Shown: positions 31,591-35,964 of the stretch, one piece after another
How positions within the stretch are numbered: the first letter of the stretch is position 1
How the letters are laid out: the number at the start of each line of letters is the position of its first letter
Assembly: GCA_945915085.1 (NCBI GenBank)
Contig: CAMEET010000010.1
Span: 1-35,964 of the forward strand
Direction of reading: 5' to 3'
DNA from: an uncultured Treponema sp.
Lineage (GTDB): Bacteria > Spirochaetota > Spirochaetia > Treponematales > Treponemataceae
DNA: 35,964 bases
Position numbers and translations under genes: made by a program
The notes under the pieces: model-generated
The model's database searches: none
What the model saw: the letters and a program-made list of their open reading frames with translations, nothing else
What the model was told of the DNA's origin: nothing

Positions 31591-31605
31591 GTTTGCATTG
31601 CAAAC
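31591..31605. promoter_or_regulatory. Palindrome in the SDR leader
   Basis: GTTTGCA-T-TGCAAAC, a perfect 7-bp inverted repeat with one central base, between the rpsU terminator and the SDR Shine-Dalgarno. It has the size and symmetry of an operator. Confidence 0.45.
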
Positions 31606-31620
31606 AATAAACTTGAATCA

Positions 31621-31648
31621 TAAAAAAAGCCGCACCAAAAAGTGCAGC
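31621..31648 (-). terminator. Rho-independent terminator after rpsU
   Basis: Minus strand GCTGCAC-TTTTTG-GTGCGGC (7 bp, one G-U pair) followed by TTTTTTT, ten bases after the rpsU stop. Confidence 0.9.
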
Positions 31649-31657
31649 CCTCAAAAA

Positions 31658-31864
31658 CTAGTAATCTTTTTTTTCTGATTTACGACGTTTATTTAAAAGT
31701 TTTCTTTCCAAAGTTGTTTTTTTCTGATGAAGAAGAGCAGATGGTTTTTCGAAATATTCACGTCTTTTGAATTCGCGAATGATACCTTCTTTTTCAACCA
31801 TGCGTTTAAAACGTTTGATTGCTTTTTCAAGGTTTTCTGTTTCGTCAACGTTGATTGTAGCCAT
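31658..31864 (-). CDS. rpsU: 30S ribosomal protein S21
   Basis: 68 residues from ATG 31864, which has an excellent AGGAGGTG Shine-Dalgarno; the track's upstream start (31906) would read through that site. The sequence is a typical small basic S21: [32 protein letters not shown], with a Lys/Arg-rich tail ([14 protein letters not shown]). It functions in 30S initiation. It has its own consensus-like promoter and terminator, so it is monocistronic. Confidence 0.95.
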   Translation of the reverse strand: MATINVDETENLEKAIKRFKRMVEKEGIIREFKRREYFEKPSALLHQKKTTLERKLLNKRRKSEKKDY

Positions 31865-31910
31865 TATTTTGTCACCTCCTCTTTTTCGGTAATTCCGTAA
31901 AAACACAACT

Positions 31911-31939
31911 ATTATATATTATCTACCATTTTTTTTCAA
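31911..31939 (-). promoter_or_regulatory. Strong promoter of rpsU
   Basis: Minus strand: TTGAAA (31934-31939), 17-nt spacer, perfect TATAAT (31911-31916), about 46 bp before the start codon. Confidence 0.8.
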
Positions 31940-31970
31940 TAGAAAAAGAAGACAATATCAAAAAAAACTT

Positions 31971-32519
31971 TTAGAATTTAAACACAACCCCTGCTTTACT
32001 ACTTGGAACTCCAAATTCAACATTTACACCAAAAGAATCAGATAAAAACCATGATGCACCAATATTATATCCCCAATCAGGATTAAATCTGATTCCATTA
32101 TCATACTGATTTGAAATATCAAATTTTGCTCCGATTTTCAAACCTGAATACAAATCAAGATTTTTTGGAGGCATTCTAACATGATAAGTTGCACTTCCAC
32201 CAGCCAAAACTGCTGTATGAGAAAAATCTTTATTTCCCCAAAAACTAACACCAGCATACCCACCAAAAGTAAATGGAAGTTTCCAAATAGGAGTAGCAAT
32301 TTCTAAATCAGCAATAACATGAGGAACAGCCCACCCATTTGCATTGATGATATCAAAGAAATCCCAAGGAAGAGCTGCATCAACAGAAAGAAGCATATCT
32401 CCTTTTTCAATTCCTGCACCATAATTACACCAGCACTGAGACCAATCAAAATCACTGGCAAAAACTGGAGCAGAAAAACTCAAAACTAAACCAATTAATA
32501 AAGCTTTAATTTTTTTCAT
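31971..32519 (-). CDS. Small outer-membrane beta-barrel-like protein
   Basis: 182 residues. The cleavable signal peptide MKKIKALLIGLVLSFSAPVFA-SD is clear. The mature protein is rich in aromatic, glycine and alternating hydrophobic strands (WKLPFTFGGYAGVSFWG, TAVLAGGSATYHVRM, YNIGASWFLSDSFGVNVEFG) and ends in VVFKF. A C-terminal aromatic residue on a last strand is typical of outer-membrane beta-barrels. Its length would suit an eight-strand barrel. A WCQ-like cysteine pair (SQCWCNYG) near the mature N-terminus is unusual. AAGGA precedes the ATG. No specific function is recognised. Confidence 0.7.
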   Translation of the reverse strand: MKKIKALLIGLVLSFSAPVFASDFDWSQCWCNYGAGIEKGDMLLSVDAALPWDFFDIINANGWAVPHVIADLEIATPIWKLPFTFGGYAGVSFWGNKDFSHTAVLAGGSATYHVRMPPKNLDLYSGLKIGAKFDISNQYDNGIRFNPDWGYNIGASWFLSDSFGVNVEFGVPSSKAGVVFKF

Positions 32520-32650
32520 AATCTTATCCTTTTTGGTAACAAATTCTTAGGAATAATAAAGATAAAATAATTAATAAAATTCAAAAAGGCAAGAGAAAAA
32601 ATGGAAAATCTAAAATTTTTCTTAAATCAATCTCACAATATGATTAGAAT

Positions 32651-34075
32651 CTAGTCCAGCTGATATTCTTTTTCGTATTCAATGATTTCAACATTATCAA
32701 AACCAGCCTGACTCAGATGTTTTTTAAATCCTTCCTGCTGATCTTTTTCACCATGAATCAAAAAGATTTTTTTCAACCGACTAGTATCAATTCCTTTGAG
32801 CCATTCAATCATTTCTGTATAATCAGCATGAGCACTAAAACCATTGCAACGTTCAACTTTTGCCTTTACCTGATACATATCACCAAGAATTTTCACCTCT
32901 TTTTGACCATCAAAAATGCGCCTGCCTAATGTATTTTCAGCCATATAACCAACAATCATAATTGTATTTTTCGGATCAGAAATTCCGTTTGCAAGATGAT
33001 ACAAAACTCGTCCAGCTTCACACATTCCATCTGCTGAAATAATAATCATAGGACCTTCTTTTTTATTAAGTTCCTTGGAATCTTCAACATTTGTCGTAAA
33101 AGTAAGTGAATTAAAACCAAAAGGATTTTTATGATGTTTCAAAAATGCTTCGTTAACAGACTCATCATAACATTCAGGATGAACTCTGAAAACAGAAGTA
33201 GCATTACTTGCCATCGGAGAATCAACATAAATCGGAATAACAGGAATTTTTTTCTGGTCGGTAAGAAGATGTAAATAATAAACAAGTTCCTGAGCCCTTT
33301 CAATTGCAAAAGACGGAATGATTATTTTTCCTTTTTTTGCACAAGCTTCGCGGACAATTCTTTCAAGTTCATGCATTGCAAATTCATGATTATCGTGCAG
33401 CTTATTTCCATAAGTTGATTCCAGAAAAATGTAATCTGGTGCAGGCATATTCAACGCCGGGTTTCTGATAATCGGTTTACAATTTCTGCCAATATCACCA
33501 GTATATAGAAGACGAATTTCATTTTCAGGATTTTTGGGATTTGGATTGATTGTAATATTTGCAAAAGCCGAACCTAAAATGTGACCTGCATCAAAAAATT
33601 CCAACTGAACATCAGGGGCAATAAACATTTTTCTGTTATATGAAAGTGAAACAATCTGATTTGCAGCTTTTACACAATCGTTTTCATCATAAAGAGGTTT
33701 CCAGTGAAATTTTTCGCCTTTTTTTGCAGCCTGTTTTGCAAGAAATTCCGCATCATGAGCCTGAATTCTTGCACTATCCATCATCACAAGATTTGCAATA
33801 TCACGAGTTGCAGGAGTTGCATAAATATTTCCCTCATACCCAAGTTTTGAAAGCAGCGGCAAAAGTCCACAATGATCAAGATGACCGTGTGTCAGAATGA
33901 CCGATTCTAGACGTTCCGTATCTATCTTAAAATTTCTGTTTTTTTCGTCCGATTCTCTTCTTTTACCTTGAAACGAACCACAGTCAATCATAAACATTCT
34001 GTCATCGATTGAAAAAATATGTTTAGAACCAGTAACTTCCTGAGCAGCACCCAAAGAAAAACATTTTACAGCCAT
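32651..34075 (-). CDS. MBL-fold/beta-CASP ribonuclease (CPSF73-like)
   Basis: 474 residues. The metallo-beta-lactamase metal motif is H63-x-H65-x-D67-H68 (LTHGHLDHCG). It is followed by GHILGSAFANI, LLYTGDIGR and the FLESTYGN strand. The beta-CASP domain carries SFAIERAQELVYYL and ISADGMCEAGRVLYHL. The C-terminal RMMBL region has GFSAHADYTEMIEWL and FLIHGEKDQQEGF. These features define bacterial CPSF73-like RNA nucleases (exo- and/or endo-activity) that act in the cytoplasm. GAGGTGG precedes the ATG. It is downstream of the xylanase gene on the same strand but has its own promoter, so co-regulation is not required. Confidence 0.93.
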   Translation of the reverse strand: MAVKCFSLGAAQEVTGSKHIFSIDDRMFMIDCGSFQGKRRESDEKNRNFKIDTERLESVILTHGHLDHCGLLPLLSKLGYEGNIYATPATRDIANLVMMDSARIQAHDAEFLAKQAAKKGEKFHWKPLYDENDCVKAANQIVSLSYNRKMFIAPDVQLEFFDAGHILGSAFANITINPNPKNPENEIRLLYTGDIGRNCKPIIRNPALNMPAPDYIFLESTYGNKLHDNHEFAMHELERIVREACAKKGKIIIPSFAIERAQELVYYLHLLTDQKKIPVIPIYVDSPMASNATSVFRVHPECYDESVNEAFLKHHKNPFGFNSLTFTTNVEDSKELNKKEGPMIIISADGMCEAGRVLYHLANGISDPKNTIMIVGYMAENTLGRRIFDGQKEVKILGDMYQVKAKVERCNGFSAHADYTEMIEWLKGIDTSRLKKIFLIHGEKDQQEGFKKHLSQAGFDNVEIIEYEKEYQLD

Positions 34076-34106
34076 TTGCCACCTCGAATATTTTGTATCA
34101 AATCTA

Positions 34107-34134
34107 ATTATAAATCACAAATGCAAAAAAGCAA
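34107..34134 (-). promoter_or_regulatory. Promoter of the beta-CASP ribonuclease gene
   Basis: Minus strand: TTGCTT (34129-34134), 16-nt spacer, perfect TATAAT (34107-34112), 32 bp before the start codon. Confidence 0.55.
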
Positions 34135-34217
34135 GTTTAACATAACAGATTAACGTGAAGTTTTTCACAAATATCACTGAGGTAGCAAATCTTAATATTC
34201 AGATTCAGTTTATTTTA

Positions 34218-35780
34218 TCAATACCATGTTTCAAAAGTGTCCTTTATGCTGTAGAAAACAGGTTTCGGCTGAAAATCTTTGTCAAATAGTCTGGAATTTG
34301 TTTTGTCATTTCCGTACAAAGTATATCCATCCATTACACCAAAAAATGAAACACATGTAATGTTGGCATTTCCGCCGCCGTTTGTATCAAGTTGCTTAAG
34401 TAAACGGAAAACTGAAGCGTAACGTTCAGCCTGTTCATTAAATCCTTTTTCAGTCTCTTCTCTTGCAGGAATAGACCATTCTGTCAGCTGAATTTCAACA
34501 TCAAGCGAAGCATACAGTTCAATTGCATTTTTGATATCTGCAAGCGAAGGATTTTTAACATCCCAGTAGCCCTGCATGCCCACTCCATCAATCAAACCTT
34601 TATCTTTTAAGTTTTTACAAAGATTATAGATGCATTCACGTTTTCTTTTATCAACAGTTCCATAATCATTATAGAAAAGTTTTACTCCATCAGCAGCATA
34701 TTTTCTTGCAATTGTAAATGCCACTTCAGGATAATCGTTTCCGATTGTATAATACCAATAATTATCTGTATTATCATTTTCTATTCTACACAAAAAGTCT
34801 GTAGAACTGTCCCCTTTTGCAGGATCAACAGCTTCGTTTACAACATCCCAACAATACACTACACCTGGAAAATTAGTCTGCACATAATCCATATATTGTT
34901 TTGTAAAACTGTCAAGTCGTTTTATCATCACATCACGAGAAACATAATCTTTTGATGAATCATAATCTTCGCAGAAAAACCACAAAGGTGTCTGAGTGTG
35001 CCAAACAAGTGTGTGACCGCGCATTTGAACGTTGTTTTCCTGACACCATTTTAAAGTTTCTTCTATTATGTCAAAATTCAAAGCAGGTTCGTCATTTCCT
35101 TTTTTTATATTGCTTCGCGATTTTTTTTCATTCAAAATGTAAACGGGTTTCATAAGATTTGTCAAAGTGCAGCTGTTAAAATGCTTTTTGCCCACTTCCA
35201 TATATTCAGGCAGATTTATGGAATTTGTCTGTTTATTATATCCGTAAATTCCAAAACCAAGTTTGAAATAATCACTGCACAAATCTTTTAAAGAAGGTTC
35301 GGTAAGGGCTTTTGTCAAATCAAAATCTTCAGATTCATAAACATCATTTTGATTTTTTTTCTTCTGTGATTTTTTATTTTTTGGTGACTGCGAAAAACTT
35401 AAATCAATAGGCAATGTTGCATTTTTAGAAAAAACAAAACTGCCTTTTTTTGTACCTTTATCTGTAATAATATCACAATCAAAAGATAAATAAGTATTGT
35501 TTTCTGTAACATTTTTGTACTTTATTTTTTTGATTGATTCAGAATTTCCAATAAAACTTGCGGCATTCTCTGAAAAACTTTGCAGACTGTTGATAACTTT
35601 AAAATTATCATCAATTCTGGAATAAGCAGCTTCGTATTTTTTTTCTACCAGCAGGTTGCAAATTCCAGACGCAATTGTAAATTGTTTTAAATCAGAATTT
35701 TGATTTTTTGAACATGAAAACTGCATGAAAATCAAAAAAGTCAAAAGCAATGATTCGAATTTAAAAAAATGTTTTTTCAT
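34218..35780 (-). CDS. Endo-1,4-beta-xylanase, GH10, lipoprotein with extra N-terminal domain
   Basis: 520 residues. The lipoprotein signal ends at FMQFSC (C23), so the enzyme is membrane-anchored outside the cytoplasm. Residues 30-130 form a small alpha/beta domain resembling DUF3887-type domains (KKYEAAYSRIDDNF ... TYLSFDCDI). A Lys/Asn/Ser-rich linker (131-147) joins it to a GH10 barrel. The barrel has RGHTLVWHTQTPLWF, acid/base E316 in WDVVNEA, and nucleophile E434 in IQLTEW, so both catalytic residues are intact. Xylan is the expected substrate. GGAG lies before the ATG, inside a 14-nt motif repeated in inverted orientation 55 bp upstream, next to the divergent gene. No carbohydrate-binding module is recognised. 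Confidence 0.94.
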   Translation of the reverse strand: MKKHFFKFESLLLTFLIFMQFSCSKNQNSDLKQFTIASGICNLLVEKKYEAAYSRIDDNFKVINSLQSFSENAASFIGNSESIKKIKYKNVTENNTYLSFDCDIITDKGTKKGSFVFSKNATLPIDLSFSQSPKNKKSQKKKNQNDVYESEDFDLTKALTEPSLKDLCSDYFKLGFGIYGYNKQTNSINLPEYMEVGKKHFNSCTLTNLMKPVYILNEKKSRSNIKKGNDEPALNFDIIEETLKWCQENNVQMRGHTLVWHTQTPLWFFCEDYDSSKDYVSRDVMIKRLDSFTKQYMDYVQTNFPGVVYCWDVVNEAVDPAKGDSSTDFLCRIENDNTDNYWYYTIGNDYPEVAFTIARKYAADGVKLFYNDYGTVDKRKRECIYNLCKNLKDKGLIDGVGMQGYWDVKNPSLADIKNAIELYASLDVEIQLTEWSIPAREETEKGFNEQAERYASVFRLLKQLDTNGGGNANITCVSFFGVMDGYTLYGNDKTNSRLFDKDFQPKPVFYSIKDTFETWY

Positions 35781-35861
35781 TCTTGTACTCCAGATAGTTT
35801 TTTTTCGTGTATTATTTTCAATATGTTTTTATTATACCACTAATATACTAGAGTACAAGAA
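35780..35861. promoter_or_regulatory. Inverted pair of 14-nt sites between divergent genes
   Basis: TTCTTGTACTCCAG (35780-35793) and CTAGAGTACAAGAA (35848-35861) are inverted copies with 13 of 14 matches. Each lies in the leader of one divergent gene in the same sense. The right copy overlaps the predicted xylanase -35 and the left copy overlaps its Shine-Dalgarno. They are good candidates for regulator-binding sites. Confidence 0.6.
35831..35858 (-). promoter_or_regulatory. Extended -10 promoter of the xylanase gene
   Basis: Minus strand TGG-TATAAT, a perfect extended -10 (hexamer 35831-35836), with TTGTAC (35853-35858) 16 bp upstream as a weak -35 lying inside the right 14-nt site. This predicts a leader of about 45 nt. 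Confidence 0.65.
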
Positions 35862-35873
35862 GGGTTTTTCCTT

Positions 35874-35964
35874 ATGTTTTATTTTGCTACGAGAATTCCT
35901 GTGATGTTGCAGAATTTTCCATTTCTGTCTGCAGCTGCCCTTTTTGAACACATTATGTGGACTG
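35874..35964 (+). CDS. Start of a divergent gene, cut by the right window edge
   Basis: An open frame of 30 codons starts at ATG 35874 and runs to the window end (MFYFATRIPVMLQNFPFLS...). AGAAGGG lies about ten bases upstream, and TATACT (35844-35849) could be its -10. It shares a 14-nt leader motif with the xylanase gene. Too little is visible to assign a family. Confidence 0.45.
   Translation, partial: MFYFATRIPVMLQNFPFLSAAALFEHIMWT

Noticed and set aside
1-35964. CRISPR arrays, tRNA/rRNA genes, prophage or IS transposase genes
   Set aside because: No regularly spaced direct repeats, no cloverleaf or rRNA-like sequence and no transposase, integrase or phage structural proteins were seen.

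Overview
The window looks like chromosomal DNA from a host-associated, plant-polysaccharide-degrading spirochaete, most likely a rumen or gut Treponema. This is inferred from the strong A/T bias, a chemoreceptor, a beta-barrel-like outer-membrane protein, loose spirochaete-style lipoboxes, a GH10 xylanase lipoprotein and a GH36 alpha-galactosidase. No 16S or other taxonomic marker lies in the window. I see no prophage, plasmid, CRISPR array, tRNA or rRNA.

Left part (1-5052): a leftward cluster runs LMW protein tyrosine phosphatase -> membrane-anchored sugar-binding protein -> YesM-type histidine kinase -> YesN-type response regulator, cut by the left edge. This is the layout of a three-component sugar sensor. 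A TTGCGA-17-TATAAT promoter and a terminator-like leader hairpin precede it. Middle-left (5053-14753): a chemotaxis receptor, then dnaE, a YggT-family membrane protein and recG on the plus strand, facing a CYTH-domain protein and a hotdog thioesterase on the minus strand. Middle (15201-24039): alpha-galactosidase, two overlapping lipoproteins of unknown function, a HAAS-domain/DUF4097-like envelope pair on the minus strand, hisC and a YfcE-like phosphoesterase. Right (24221-35964): a large unknown protein, an OLD-type ATPase/TOPRIM protein, a U32 peptidase/RNA hydroxylase, ssb, an SDR reductase, rpsU, an outer-membrane protein, an MBL/beta-CASP ribonuclease, the xylanase, and the start of a divergent gene.

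The most notable non-coding content is a set of dispersed repeats. (1) A short element with about 20-bp terminal inverted repeats occurs at 1270-1452 and 21782-21892; the first copy carries extra GC-rich DNA. (2) A GC-rich palindromic element linked to AGGTCTGTCCCTG occurs at 14868-15018 (inverted) and 23155-23322, with a looser relative at 4683-4835. (3) A leader motif, AACGCGAAGTTTTT-AT-GGAG, is shared by two unrelated minus-strand genes.

A second theme is initiation signals. Four genes (thioesterase, hisC, the OLD ATPase and the U32 protein) have a -10 hexamer 5-7 nt before the homology-supported ATG and no Shine-Dalgarno, which predicts leaderless mRNAs; most other genes here have clear Shine-Dalgarno sites. 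A third is a near-perfect 14-nt inverted sequence pair (CTRGAGTACAAGAA) flanking the xylanase promoter and repeated before the divergent gene, which looks like a shared regulatory site.
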